Shown in pieces: positions 42,130-51,284 of a DNA stretch of 64,000 nucleotides. Within the stretch, counting starts at the first letter, position 1; every line of letters starts with the position of its first letter. The notes below the pieces were generated by a model. It ran no database searches, was not told where the DNA came from, and saw only the letters and a program-made list of their open reading frames with translations. Origin of the DNA: Candidatus Planktophila versatilis (GTDB lineage Bacteria; Actinomycetota; Actinomycetes; Nanopelagicales; Nanopelagicaceae). Position numbers and translations under genes: made by a program. The stretch spans positions 1-64,000 of the forward strand of contig NZ_CP016778.1 in NCBI RefSeq assembly GCF_002288265.1, read 5' to 3'.

Positions 42130-44193
42130 ATGCTGCAATTATTCAAATCTAAATCCTTCAGATATTCCGCTGCATTCTTTTTACCGACAGTGGCCATAGT
42201 AAGTAATTCACAGAGCCTCACACTCCACAATTCAAAGTCTTTCGAGACAGTTGAAAGTCTATTTATGTTCTCAATCGCTTTATGTCTAGTTTTCTTAGGA
42301 ACAATTTTTAGGGGGTTAAGAACTCGAGAAATGTTAATGACAGCCGCCGAGACTAAGTTAAGTTTGAATATTTTTGCGTACGTCATCTCGTCAGCGATAA
42401 ATATGATTACCCCCTTCAGATTGGGGGAGGTTATGCGAATTCTCTACCTAAGACGAGTCACAAAAGTTTCAGGTTATTACATTGCGCTAGTCGTTGTTAT
42501 CGAGAGAACAATTGATTTGATCCTGATTACCCTAGTAAGCCTTTTAATGCTAAATACTTCAGAATCCCAAAAACATTTTATCGCACTAATAATCGGATGC
42601 TTCTCGGTTATTCTGTTTATCTTAATCTCCCTCATGGTGAGGCCACTCCTGAGAATGATCTCCTCAATCACTTCAAATTTGAGCGAGGATTTACAATGGA
42701 AAACTAAACATTCGCTCTGGGTGGCCATGTATGGATTCAAGAAGTTCGTTTCTTCGCCACGGAGTATTTTGCTGTACATGGGATATACGTTAGTTTCATG
42801 GACATTTTATTTTGGTGGTGTCTGGATAAGTTTCAGAAGTATTCTCAATAATCAATTTGAGATTAGTCAAATCGTTGCTCCATTTACCGATTACCTAACG
42901 CTTGCCAAGCAATCCATCCACAATTTTGAACGTCATTTCTTGAACATTGGATTGAACCTAAGTAGTGAGAACATCACCGAACTGAGTTTAGTGGCGTGGG
43001 TAGTGCTAAATTTACCAATTCTAGTTATTGCCCTTACATCACTCATTTGGTTCAAACGAATTACGAGAGTAAAAAATGAAACAGACTCACTGCTTTCGAA
43101 ATTCTCGATGTTCGACTCTGACTCAAGAAACATTGTTGACTACTACATTAGCTCGGATCCAACATTAAGAAAATTGCACGAGTTGGAATTCAAAGAGAAT
43201 TTTCAAATATTAAAAATATACAAGGGTGGAAGCCAAGCCCTAACTTGTGTCGTTAAGCAAGAAGGTGGCGTACTAGAAGTATTGAAATCGACTTCTTCAT
43301 TGAACGAAGAAAAACTCAAAATGCAATATCTTTGGTTAGTCAAATTCAAGTCACACCCAGAGATAGTTTCCGTGTATAAAGAACTGAGAAATTCACATGT
43401 TTACGGGTATTCGATGCAACTAGCTGATGATTTTGTGCCATTTTACGATTTTATTCACTTAGAGGCACTCTCCAAAAGCGAAGAAATACTGAGAAATATT
43501 CATGTTTTTTTAAGAGACCATATCTACGTTGAGCTAGTGCAAAACTCAGACGAGAGTGTTTACGCGACTTATTTCGAGAAGCGGATCATCGATGCTGTTC
43601 AAAATGCTAAGTCAAGCGACAGGCAATTCTCTTTATTGTGGGACAAAACCGAAATTGTGATAAATGGAGAATTGCGTATCAACGCGAATGTGATTCTCAA
43701 GCAAAACCGGGAACATATCGAGAGAGCAATGAGAAATTTCACGAGATCTGAAAATATCCACGGAGATCTCACGGTTGACAACATTTTAATTGATCCAGTC
43801 AGTAACAAATTTCTTCTAATTGACCCTTCGGACGATAATACATTGCGCGGGCCTGTTCTTGATTTTGCGCGCTTACTTCAATCTTTAGAAGGAGGTTATG
43901 AATTTCTAAACCATTCCAACGAGAAACCAAGATACGAGCTAAGCGACACGCCTACAATAACATTTGTTGACCAACGAACACATAGGTATGAACAGTTGGC
44001 TGAAAGCGTGAGGGATTTGGCCAAGAGCTATCTAACAGAGTCTGAGAATGAAAATTTGGATTTACACATTGGATTACTCTATTTGCGAATGCTCCCTCAT
44101 CAAATCAGGATAAATCCCGAAAGAACTTTGATTTACTATCTAAAGGCGGTTGAGTTCTTAAATAGATGGCATGTTAATTTGGAAATGAGGTAG
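42130..44193 (+). CDS. Fusion: flippase-like (LPG-synthase TM/UPF0104) membrane domain plus APH-fold kinase
   Basis: The 687-residue protein has eight or so membrane segments over residues 1-320, with LSLNIFAYVISSAINMITPFRLGEVMRILYLRR at about 75-107, the hallmark of the UPF0104/AglD/LPG-synthase membrane family. Residues about 350-687 form an aminoglycoside-phosphotransferase/choline-kinase-like domain: LEVLKST with the ATP Lys, and ENIHGDLTVDNILI (catalytic HGDxxxxN) followed by FLLIDPSDD (metal-binding Asp). The kinase probably phosphorylates a small molecule or sugar. The next gene is a nucleotidyltransferase that could activate the product. Natural substrate unknown. Confidence 0.8.
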   Translation: MLQLFKSKSFRYSAAFFLPTVAIVSNSQSLTLHNSKSFETVESLFMFSIALCLVFLGTIFRGLRTREMLMTAAETKLSLNIFAYVISSAINMITPFRLGEVMRILYLRRVTKVSGYYIALVVVIERTIDLILITLVSLLMLNTSESQKHFIALIIGCFSVILFILISLMVRPLLRMISSITSNLSEDLQWKTKHSLWVAMYGFKKFVSSPRSILLYMGYTLVSWTFYFGGVWISFRSILNNQFEISQIVAPFTDYLTLAKQSIHNFERHFLNIGLNLSSENITELSLVAWVVLNLPILVIALTSLIWFKRITRVKNETDSLLSKFSMFDSDSRNIVDYYISSDPTLRKLHELEFKENFQILKIYKGGSQALTCVVKQEGGVLEVLKSTSSLNEEKLKMQYLWLVKFKSHPEIVSVYKELRNSHVYGYSMQLADDFVPFYDFIHLEALSKSEEILRNIHVFLRDHIYVELVQNSDESVYATYFEKRIIDAVQNAKSSDRQFSLLWDKTEIVINGELRINANVILKQNREHIERAMRNFTRSENIHGDLTVDNILIDPVSNKFLLIDPSDDNTLRGPVLDFARLLQSLEGGYEFLNHSNEKPRYELSDTPTITFVDQRTHRYEQLAESVRDLAKSYLTESENENLDLHIGLLYLRMLPHQIRINPERTLIYYLKAVEFLNRWHVNLEMR

Positions 44194-44195
44194 TT

Positions 44196-44933
44196 TTGAT
44201 CAAATCACAAAGTCCTATCCAAATCGTTATGCCGATGGCCGGCTTAGGATTGCGGTTTCAAAATGAGGGAATTAAGACACTCAAACCTCTAATCCCTGTG
44301 AAAAACATCCCAATGTTCGTGCACGCATTCGAATCAACAGCAAAATTTAATAGCACAAAACTACACGCTGTAATTTTGAAAGAACACCAAGAACTACACG
44401 AGCTAGACAAGAAACTAAATCGTCTATACCCAAACTTAGAGTTAACGATTCTAGATTCTCGAACACGAGGAGCAGCGGAAACAATCCTGGCGGCAAGTCC
44501 TCGTTTAGAGATGGATGACCCATTATTAATCCTTGACTGTGACATCGCCTTCAATTGCGATGAGCTTGAATCGATGGTCAATACAGGAGCTTTTCATGAT
44601 TTTGACGGTGTTTTACTTTACTTCGAATCACAAATTCCTTCGTATAGCTACCTAGAAAGAGATCATGATTCCATATGTGTGAGAATAATCGAAAAAAAAG
44701 TGATCTCAAATCATGCAGTTATTGGAGCATACTTCATCTCAACTGCTTTAAATTTTTTTGAAAGCGCCAAACAAAGAATTGAACTCTACGATGTAGGAAG
44801 AGAATCAGAGATTTACATCTCATCGGTAATAAACCAAATGATTGAAGAGGGAGCCAGGTTTTTAACTCTTAAAGCTGAATTCGCAAATTTCGGAACCCCA
44901 GATGATTTAAGAAGATATAGTCAGGAAAACTAA
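44196..44933 (+). CDS. Sugar-1-phosphate/small-molecule nucleotidyltransferase
   Basis: The 245-residue protein begins IVMPMAGLGLRFQNEGIKTLKPLIPVKNIPMFVHAFES, the nucleotide-binding start of NTP-transferases (GxGxRF...KPxxP) at residues 10-47. It has LLILDCDIAFN with the metal-binding Asp near 112. It starts with TTG 44196, two bases after the kinase-fusion stop. By analogy to kinase-cytidylyltransferase pairs (such as LicA/LicC for phosphocholine), it may convert the kinase product to an NDP- or CDP-activated donor. This pairing is inferred from order and family only. Confidence 0.78.
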   Translation: MIKSQSPIQIVMPMAGLGLRFQNEGIKTLKPLIPVKNIPMFVHAFESTAKFNSTKLHAVILKEHQELHELDKKLNRLYPNLELTILDSRTRGAAETILAASPRLEMDDPLLILDCDIAFNCDELESMVNTGAFHDFDGVLLYFESQIPSYSYLERDHDSICVRIIEKKVISNHAVIGAYFISTALNFFESAKQRIELYDVGRESEIYISSVINQMIEEGARFLTLKAEFANFGTPDDLRRYSQEN

Positions 44934-44935
44934 CA

Positions 44936-45637
44936 TTGAATAACGAAAAAATCGCCCCTATTCTGGAACTTATTATTCCTTGCTATAACGAAGCATCGGG
45001 ATTGAACGGACTTCTCGAAATCTGCACTTTTGCGACTCAAACTTTTCCGGTTGCATTCATTCTGGTCAATAATGGATCGACTGACGAAAGTGAAATCTTT
45101 TTTCAAAAAATTGATTCAACTCGGATACGGACACTTTCTATTAAAACAAATTTGGGTTACGGAAATGGCGTTAAGCAAGGATTGTTGATAGCTACCGCTC
45201 CATACATTGGTTGGCTACACGCAGATATGCAAATTAACTTGGATGGATTTCTGCACGAGTTATTCAAAGAGGGATTTACTGGTGATTTTTTCTATAAAGG
45301 AAAGAGAACCGGCCGCAAATTTTCTCAACTTATCTTTACAATTGGCATGTCGTCCGTCATGTCATTTATGTTCCATAAACCCTTGAATGATATCAATGGC
45401 CAACCTACGATTTTTTCAAGTAGTTTGTTGCAGAGATTAGAATTCGCACCAGACGATTTTACTTTTGACCTTTTTGTTTATTTGGTTGCAAAAAAGAATG
45501 GCTATAAGATCAGAAGAATTCCGGTCGCGATGCAAGAGAGAAAGCATGGTCAGTCCAGTTGGAACACCGGAATTTGTTCAGCATTAAAGCTTTCCAGGAA
45601 GATGTTCTCTTCAGCAAGGAAGATAAAAAGTAACTAA
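44936..45637 (+). CDS. Glycosyltransferase family 2, dolichol-phosphate-mannose-synthase-like
   Basis: The 233-residue protein shows LELIIPCYNEASGLNGLL (GT2 start), ILVNNGSTDESEIFF, and YIGWLHADMQINLDGF with an Asp-rich metal site near residue 92. The length and late HGQSSWNTG block fit DPM1-like enzymes that move one sugar to polyprenyl phosphate. It starts with TTG 44936 right after the nucleotidyltransferase, completing a three-gene unit: flippase-kinase, nucleotidyltransferase, lipid-linked sugar transferase. Confidence 0.82.
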   Translation: MNNEKIAPILELIIPCYNEASGLNGLLEICTFATQTFPVAFILVNNGSTDESEIFFQKIDSTRIRTLSIKTNLGYGNGVKQGLLIATAPYIGWLHADMQINLDGFLHELFKEGFTGDFFYKGKRTGRKFSQLIFTIGMSSVMSFMFHKPLNDINGQPTIFSSSLLQRLEFAPDDFTFDLFVYLVAKKNGYKIRRIPVAMQERKHGQSSWNTGICSALKLSRKMFSSARKIKSN

Positions 45638-45756
45638 AGTCGACACAGAAAATAGATTTCCAGATTTTCCATCCAGAATCCCAATAGATTCGGCAACTTG
45701 GGCCATGGAACAGATCAATATTGTGATTCCTGCTCAGAATGTTGAATGGGTTTGAA

Positions 45757-45762
45757 TACAAT
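45757..45762 (+). promoter_or_regulatory. Leaderless -10 for large membrane protein gene
   Basis: TACAAT ends 6 nt before GTG 45769; an upstream in-frame ATG at 45739 would place the start codon ahead of this promoter. Confidence 0.5.
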
Positions 45763-45768
45763 ACGTGG

Positions 45769-47739
45769 GTGAACATGGGAAAAAGCAGTCAAGTGCTTGG
45801 CAGGTATACCCAATATCTAGTAAGCATTTTGATCTGGGTGGGATTGTCCAGTTATCTTCTTTCAAATATAGATCAAAATTGGTGGCAGTACCGGGATGAT
45901 TCGATCATTAATTTAAGTGGAGCTAAGAACTTTGCTCTTTCGGGAACAATTGGGCTTTCTTACGGAAGCCGCGTGGAAGCGTTCTCCAGCCCCCTCAATA
46001 TTGCTCTTCCAATCCTGGTTTTTAAATTAAATCCACATTTGGATTTCAAAGAATATTTAGATTTGTTCATTCCATTTACCCTATTCTTGTTAGCACTAGT
46101 TATGACCTGGACGCTTAGACGATTCTTTGTTGGTTCAAGACTAGATGGAGCCAAGATAATTTTAATCAATTTAGCAACCTATAGCTTAGCGGCAAGTTCC
46201 TGGACTACTTTTGGCTGGCTGATCTCAGGGATGGAAAACATTCTCTGCGCAGTGTTATTGGTTGCATTAATTGGTACCACTGCTACGGGACCTGACTCGA
46301 AATACAGTACCGCTATAGTAATTGGGCTTCTCGGAATTGCCAGAATTGAATTCTTTGTGCTCTTAATGCCGGTAATAGTATTAATTGCCCTCAACCAAAT
46401 TACTGAAAAGAAAAATCGGCTTAAATTCCTTTCAGTAATTTTAGCGATCTGGGCTATGACCCACATCGGGCGCTTCATTTATTTTGGACATTTTCTGCCA
46501 AACACCGCAACAGCGCTAGGAAAAACCCTCACAATTTCTTCGGGTCTTTACCTATTAATTCAAAATCTAATTGTTTTGACTATTTCCATTAAACCAGAAG
46601 GTCTTAGGAATCGTACCAGATACTTAAAATTTCTATTGGCTTTCTTTTTCTTGCTAGTTTGCGGCTCAAAAGCACAAGAGGTTGATTACGCAGGAATTTA
46701 TAAATTAGTATTCCTGGGTTCTCTCATCTTTGCCGCGGGGATAAACTTACTTCTGTTGAGCAAGTCCCGTACTTTTATTTTTCATCACCTGCTCGCCTGG
46801 TTGATGATCTTGATGCCTTTGAATCACTACGTTTTATTCGGGCCGGCGCGACTCAGCGCCTTTAGGATCGTTGTAATTTTTCTAATCCCGATAGTCCTAT
46901 CGGGAATAATCCTAATAACTCAACAGTATTCCAGGAGTTACTCAAGAATATTTGTTTTACTCTTCTTTATCGTATTGGCAATTTCTGCAATCTTGTTGAG
47001 CAAGATTGATTACACCCGCAACTTATGTTGCTCCATCTATCCCAGTGACTCTAAAATCCGCTCAGTGGCCAATGATTATTTCCCTAATGTCGGAGAGGCC
47101 AAACCGAAAGTCATTGTTGCTAATCCCGATATTGGGAAAGTGTCATTTACAAAAGAATATGTAAATTTGGACTTGGGTTTAATAGGAGAGCCACTACTGG
47201 CAAGAATCGCAAGAAGCACCCCAGAATTGGTTGAAACTTACATAGTTGACTACACATCCCCAGATATTTTCGAAGTTCACGGATTCTGGTCTTGCATTTA
47301 TGAGCCCGTTTTGAATAGTGAAAAATTCAAGACTAACTGGGGATTGCGATGGAGGGGCCAAGTATCTAACGAGTTTAATGTTCCGCAACAGCTTCAATGC
47401 CCCGAGAAAGGTGTCTACACAATTTGGGGCAAGAAAATCTCCAGTAAGGAGGATTCATTGAGCGTATTCCTCGCACTAGGCGGAGCTGAACGGATAATTC
47501 AGAGGGTGAATTCAGAAATCCGAGAATGCTTGCAAGCAGGAGAGGAAAACTATCGATGCGAGTATGTAGCAAGGGCGATTCTTCGAAACAGGGCAACTTT
47601 ATTGGAAAAGAATTTGTTAAGTGACGCTCTTGACGCTCTACGCCCGTCACCTTCATTTGAGTTCGATAAATTGAGAATTTCTGAACCTCGAGGCTGGCAA
47701 ATAAAAGCTCAGAAGGAATTTTCAAAACTTGTCCGCTAG
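45769..47739 (+). CDS. Large polytopic membrane protein, GT-C-like
   Basis: The 656-residue protein has about ten predicted membrane helices up to residue 410 and a soluble C-terminal part of about 230 residues. The first external loop contains WWQYRDDSIINLSGAKNFAL near residue 32. An Asp pair after the first helix is typical of GT-C glycosyltransferases acting on polyprenyl-linked donors. GTG 45769 was selected from the leaderless promoter. No firm family match. It may transfer the sugar charged by the upstream GT2, which would explain their adjacency. Confidence 0.65.
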   Translation: MNMGKSSQVLGRYTQYLVSILIWVGLSSYLLSNIDQNWWQYRDDSIINLSGAKNFALSGTIGLSYGSRVEAFSSPLNIALPILVFKLNPHLDFKEYLDLFIPFTLFLLALVMTWTLRRFFVGSRLDGAKIILINLATYSLAASSWTTFGWLISGMENILCAVLLVALIGTTATGPDSKYSTAIVIGLLGIARIEFFVLLMPVIVLIALNQITEKKNRLKFLSVILAIWAMTHIGRFIYFGHFLPNTATALGKTLTISSGLYLLIQNLIVLTISIKPEGLRNRTRYLKFLLAFFFLLVCGSKAQEVDYAGIYKLVFLGSLIFAAGINLLLLSKSRTFIFHHLLAWLMILMPLNHYVLFGPARLSAFRIVVIFLIPIVLSGIILITQQYSRSYSRIFVLLFFIVLAISAILLSKIDYTRNLCCSIYPSDSKIRSVANDYFPNVGEAKPKVIVANPDIGKVSFTKEYVNLDLGLIGEPLLARIARSTPELVETYIVDYTSPDIFEVHGFWSCIYEPVLNSEKFKTNWGLRWRGQVSNEFNVPQQLQCPEKGVYTIWGKKISSKEDSLSVFLALGGAERIIQRVNSEIRECLQAGEENYRCEYVARAILRNRATLLEKNLLSDALDALRPSPSFEFDKLRISEPRGWQIKAQKEFSKLVR

Positions 47740-48065
47740 TTTTGTTTTGAGGGAATTTTACCCTCGGGGGTCCAAACAATTCCAAAATGGCAGATCGTCA
47801 ATTTCACTTCAAGTCTTATGATTAATCCCCTAAACAAGGAAGGGAAGAATTCTGGGCCTGCCAAAGGATTGGATCAAAGTAAGGACCGAATCTTGCCAGA
47901 CTCACAACCTCCAAGAAAGACTAAACGAGGGATTCTCAAGTAAGACATCTAAAATGAAATAGGCTGATAAATTGTCCTAATGTCACCACCCATCTCTCTG
48001 TTGATTCCAGAGGTACTCTTTAAAGAAAGCGCTGCTGAAAACCGAGAGAAAGTAACTTTTCTGAT
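47740..48065. other. Non-coding gap before the second glycosyltransferase group
   Basis: About 325 bases with no supported gene. GAGGG (47749-47753), a 7-nt loop and CCCTC (47761-47765) make a short stem that could act as a weak terminator, though no T-run follows. TAACTT at 48053-48058, 7 nt before the next ATG, is a leaderless -10 candidate. Confidence 0.4.
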
Positions 48066-48974
48066 ATGACAAAAACGGGAAGACCACCCATCGCCGTGTT
48101 TGGTTTTATAAGACACGAAGAGCTGTCTAATTGTTTATCTTCTCTTGAGAATAATGAGGGAGCAAGTGAGTTTCCAGTTTACATATTTATCGATGGCCCA
48201 CGAACAGAATCCGATCTAGAGCCCCTAAAGAAGTCTTGTGCTGTTGCATCAGGAGTGTGGGGATTTAAGAGTGTCGAAGTAAAGTTTAATAATAGGAATT
48301 TGGGGCTTTCAAATTCAATAAGAGCAGGACTGGATTCAATTTTCAAACTCCATGATTCAGTGATTGTAATTGAAGATGACCTAGTTCTGCATTCCAAGTT
48401 TTTAGATTTCATGGTTATAGGCCTCGAGAAGTACTCATCTGAGAAATTGGTAGCAAGTGTTCAAGGCTTCTCTTTAATTAATCAAACGTCTGATCAAAGC
48501 TATTTTATTCAAGGAGCTGATTGCTGGGGTTGGGCCACCTGGCGAGATAGGTGGGAAAGTATTTGCTGGGATTCTGATGCCCTTATAACCCAAATCAAAA
48601 AATCAGGAAAAACGAAGGCATTCAATTTTGAAAATACTTATAACTTTATGCGGTTGCTTGAATTGAACTCAAGAAAAGAAATCGATTCATGGGCAATTCT
48701 CTGGCAAGCAAGCATGTTTTTGCAAGGCAAAATGAGTCTCTACCCTCCGTTTAATCTGGTCCTTAATGAAGGATTCGGCAATGGCGCAACCCACAGCGAA
48801 TTAGTTCCTCAAAATTTACCAATGTTATCCACCAGAAATTCATGGACTTATCCAACTAAGGTAATGATGGATGCTGGAAACTACGAAAAAGTAGTCAACG
48901 CCTACTCGGGATTCATTCCCAAGCGCCATCTGCTGAGGAGAATTAAGCGGTGGTTTCAGAGAATAATTGGATAA
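48066..48974 (+). CDS. Glycosyltransferase, GT2-like (GT-A fold)
   Basis: The 302-residue protein opens with PIAVFGFIRHEELSNCLSSL and has VIVIEDDLVLHSKFLDFM near residue 101, the DxD-type metal site. It continues with FIQGADCWGWATWRDRW. This is the pattern of hypothetical sugar transferases related to GT2 and N-acetylglucosaminyltransferase-I-like enzymes. Donor and acceptor are unknown. It precedes an aminotransferase gene by 37 nt, with its own leaderless-type -10. Confidence 0.72.
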   Translation: MTKTGRPPIAVFGFIRHEELSNCLSSLENNEGASEFPVYIFIDGPRTESDLEPLKKSCAVASGVWGFKSVEVKFNNRNLGLSNSIRAGLDSIFKLHDSVIVIEDDLVLHSKFLDFMVIGLEKYSSEKLVASVQGFSLINQTSDQSYFIQGADCWGWATWRDRWESICWDSDALITQIKKSGKTKAFNFENTYNFMRLLELNSRKEIDSWAILWQASMFLQGKMSLYPPFNLVLNEGFGNGATHSELVPQNLPMLSTRNSWTYPTKVMMDAGNYEKVVNAYSGFIPKRHLLRRIKRWFQRIIG

Positions 48975-48999
48975 TCAAGATTAAGTGCACTGCGCCTGA

Positions 49000-49005
49000 T
49001 AAATT
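49000..49005 (+). promoter_or_regulatory. Leaderless -10 for the first DegT aminotransferase
   Basis: TAAATT ends 6 nt before ATG 49012; no ribosome site is present. Confidence 0.5.
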
Positions 49006-49011
49006 AGCTTT

Positions 49012-50124
49012 ATGACTAAACCAATTCCTCTCTCACTACCAAGTGTCGGTTTCTTTGAGGCTTTGGCAGCTTTCAAAGCAGTCCGATCAGGGTGGCTGAC
49101 TCAATTTGGTGGCGAGGTTCACCAAATGGAAAAAAATATTAATGATTTCTACTCTGGGAACTCAGACAGGCAGATTCAAACAACCAGCACTTCAAACGGA
49201 ACTACTGCACTCCATCTGGCACTTCTTGCACTGGGAGTTTCCCCTGGAGACGAAGTAGTTATTCCGAATTTAAGTTACATTGCAGTCGCTAATGCGGTTC
49301 TGTACTGTGGGGCCAAGCCAGTCGTTGTCGACGTTTCAAGAGATTCATGGAATATCGACTTAAATGGTTTACTCTCCTCTATAACGCAAAAGACGAAGGC
49401 TGTTGTACTTGTCGACAACTATGGAGTGCGAATCAACTCAGAAGTTTTCAGAAAAACTCTACCAAGAAATATTGCGATTATTCATGATTGTGCTGAATCT
49501 TTTCCTGCTCAAGTAACAAAAAATGGGATAGGTGGAGCAGACCTCGTCACGCTTTCCTGCTACGCAAATAAAGTACTTACAGCAGGCGAAGGTGGCGCCG
49601 TAATTGGAAACCCTGAAGCCATTGAACGCATCAAGATTCTAAAAAACCAAGCGCAGAACCCAAAACAGAAGTTTAGTCATTCAGAATTAGGCTTTAATTA
49701 CAGAATAACCAATATGCAGGCAGCTGTATTTAACGTGCAATGGCGTAAGCGTGAGAGACTCCTTAAGAGGAGGCAAAAGATATTTCAGTGGTATTTCGCA
49801 GCCCTTAGTGCTTCATCAATAAAATGGGACACCAGTTTTCGTAATGATTCGACCCCTTGGCTTTTCACTATTTTAGTAGAAAACTCAAATGTGAGTATTA
49901 CAAAGGTAATAGAACTTCTCAAAAAAGATGGAGTTGAATCTAGACCTGGATTCACGCCTATCGCAAGCACTGCGTACCTTGTGGACAAAATCCGAATTTC
50001 AGGAAGTCTAATTCACTCTAACGAGTTGAGTAAATCAATTATTAGTCTCCCTACATATCCGAAGCTACGGCAGAGAGACATAAAAAAGATCGTCAATGCC
50101 CTTCAACTGGCTATTGGCCATTGA
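49012..50124 (+). CDS. DegT/DnrJ/EryC1/StrS sugar aminotransferase (1)
   Basis: The 370-residue PLP enzyme has TSNGTTALHLALLALGVSPGDEVVIPNLSYIAVANAV near residue 62, and DCAESFPAQ. The Schiff-base Lys lies in SCYANKVLTAGEGGAVIG near residue 190, and ELGFNYRITNMQAAV near 225. Such enzymes transaminate 3- or 4-keto nucleotide sugars; the NK-x-TxGEGG form is typical of perosamine-synthase and PseC-like 4-aminotransferases. It could supply the aminotransferase missing from the nonulosonate operon 15 kb upstream or serve another sugar. It overlaps the next gene by four bases. Confidence 0.87.
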   Translation: MTKPIPLSLPSVGFFEALAAFKAVRSGWLTQFGGEVHQMEKNINDFYSGNSDRQIQTTSTSNGTTALHLALLALGVSPGDEVVIPNLSYIAVANAVLYCGAKPVVVDVSRDSWNIDLNGLLSSITQKTKAVVLVDNYGVRINSEVFRKTLPRNIAIIHDCAESFPAQVTKNGIGGADLVTLSCYANKVLTAGEGGAVIGNPEAIERIKILKNQAQNPKQKFSHSELGFNYRITNMQAAVFNVQWRKRERLLKRRQKIFQWYFAALSASSIKWDTSFRNDSTPWLFTILVENSNVSITKVIELLKKDGVESRPGFTPIASTAYLVDKIRISGSLIHSNELSKSIISLPTYPKLRQRDIKKIVNALQLAIGH

Positions 50125-51284
50125 GTCAAGTGTTAAAAGTATTAGTTGATTGTTCTGAACTAAACCCAGCTAATCCAGGAGGGGTTCGTTCGTACACTCT
50201 GAATGTTACAAAGGCCCTTGCACAAAACCCTAAGGCTGATGTCTCCGTCCTTATAAATGAACAATCAAGAGAAATTTTCCAAGAAATCGCAAAACTCATC
50301 CCCAGTGAATCTTTTTATGTTATCAAGAATGCAAACTTTCTTCTGAAAGTAACATTGGCAATCTTGGAAAGACTTGGACTTTCTAATATTCATATTTCCC
50401 TCAAATCCATGCGGGTAAGAAGTGTCCTAAATCAGAACTCGACAGACATCGTCTATACGCCTACAACTTTCCTTAATTATGATTATGGGAGAACTCCAAG
50501 CGTAGTGACCATCCATGACATTCAGGAAAAGGATTTTCCGGAGAATTTTTCACGTCGGATTCGGAAGTATCGAGATTTCAGAAACCGAATCACACTGAAG
50601 TATGCCTCTAGTATTCATGTTAGCTCTAGTTTTATCGAAAGTACTATTTCAAGGAGTTACCCCTCTCTATATCATCAAGAACTTTTCTGCGTGATTCCTG
50701 AAGGTGTAGAGATTTCAAGGTATAAAGACCACGACTGCAAAAAGAAAAGGCAAATAATTTTTCCGGCTAGATCCTGGCCTCACAAAAACCATCTGACTTT
50801 ATTCAAGGCCATGAAGGGCGTTGGTGTTGACGATATGCCAAACATTATTGTAACTGGGGCAGCCCAGCAGGATTTCAAGAAAATCTTTCCAAATCCGTCA
50901 AATCGAATTGTCTTTAAAGGTGTGGTTTCCGAGCAGGAGCTCACAGATTTATACAAGGAAAGCTTTGCCGTGATTTCATGCTCACTTTACGAATCAAGCA
51001 GTCTACCGATTTTAGAGGGAATAGCGGCGGGGTGTATTGGCATCGCGTCCTCCATACCTGCACATCTCGAGATGGCGGAGCACTTAGATCTTGAACTCTT
51101 TGAGCCCACAGATTCAGATGAGTTGTCGCTACTTATCCGCAAGCTCACCAAAGATTTTGAGAGAGAATTGAACAATCGGGGTAGGAATAATCAGAAAATC
51201 TTACGATATGACTGGATGAACGTGGGAGATAGCTTAGTAATGGAGTTCGCAAAGAGAATGGATATCAAAGCAAATGAGCATTAG
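50121..51284 (+). CDS. Glycosyltransferase family 4
   Basis: The 387-residue GT-B protein has LNPANPGGVRSYTLNVTKAL near the N-terminus. It has IIFPARSWPHKNHLTLFKAM near residue 210 and VISCSLYESSSLPILEGIAAGCIGIASSIPAHLEM near residue 285, the GT4 donor site with the E-x7-E-like block (ESSSLPILE). TTG 50121 overlaps the upstream stop; GTG 50130 is another possible start. It sits between two DegT aminotransferase genes and probably transfers an amino sugar. Confidence 0.87.
   Translation: MSQVLKVLVDCSELNPANPGGVRSYTLNVTKALAQNPKADVSVLINEQSREIFQEIAKLIPSESFYVIKNANFLLKVTLAILERLGLSNIHISLKSMRVRSVLNQNSTDIVYTPTTFLNYDYGRTPSVVTIHDIQEKDFPENFSRRIRKYRDFRNRITLKYASSIHVSSSFIESTISRSYPSLYHQELFCVIPEGVEISRYKDHDCKKKRQIIFPARSWPHKNHLTLFKAMKGVGVDDMPNIIVTGAAQQDFKKIFPNPSNRIVFKGVVSEQELTDLYKESFAVISCSLYESSSLPILEGIAAGCIGIASSIPAHLEMAEHLDLELFEPTDSDELSLLIRKLTKDFERELNNRGRNNQKILRYDWMNVGDSLVMEFAKRMDIKANEH

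Noticed and set aside
47749-47765. Short hairpin after the large membrane-protein gene as a terminator
   Set aside because: Only a 5-bp stem and no T-run; mentioned in the gap entry but not called.
47375-47785. Minus-strand 136-codon frame
   Set aside because: Mostly antisense to the membrane-protein gene ending at 47739, with no start signal.
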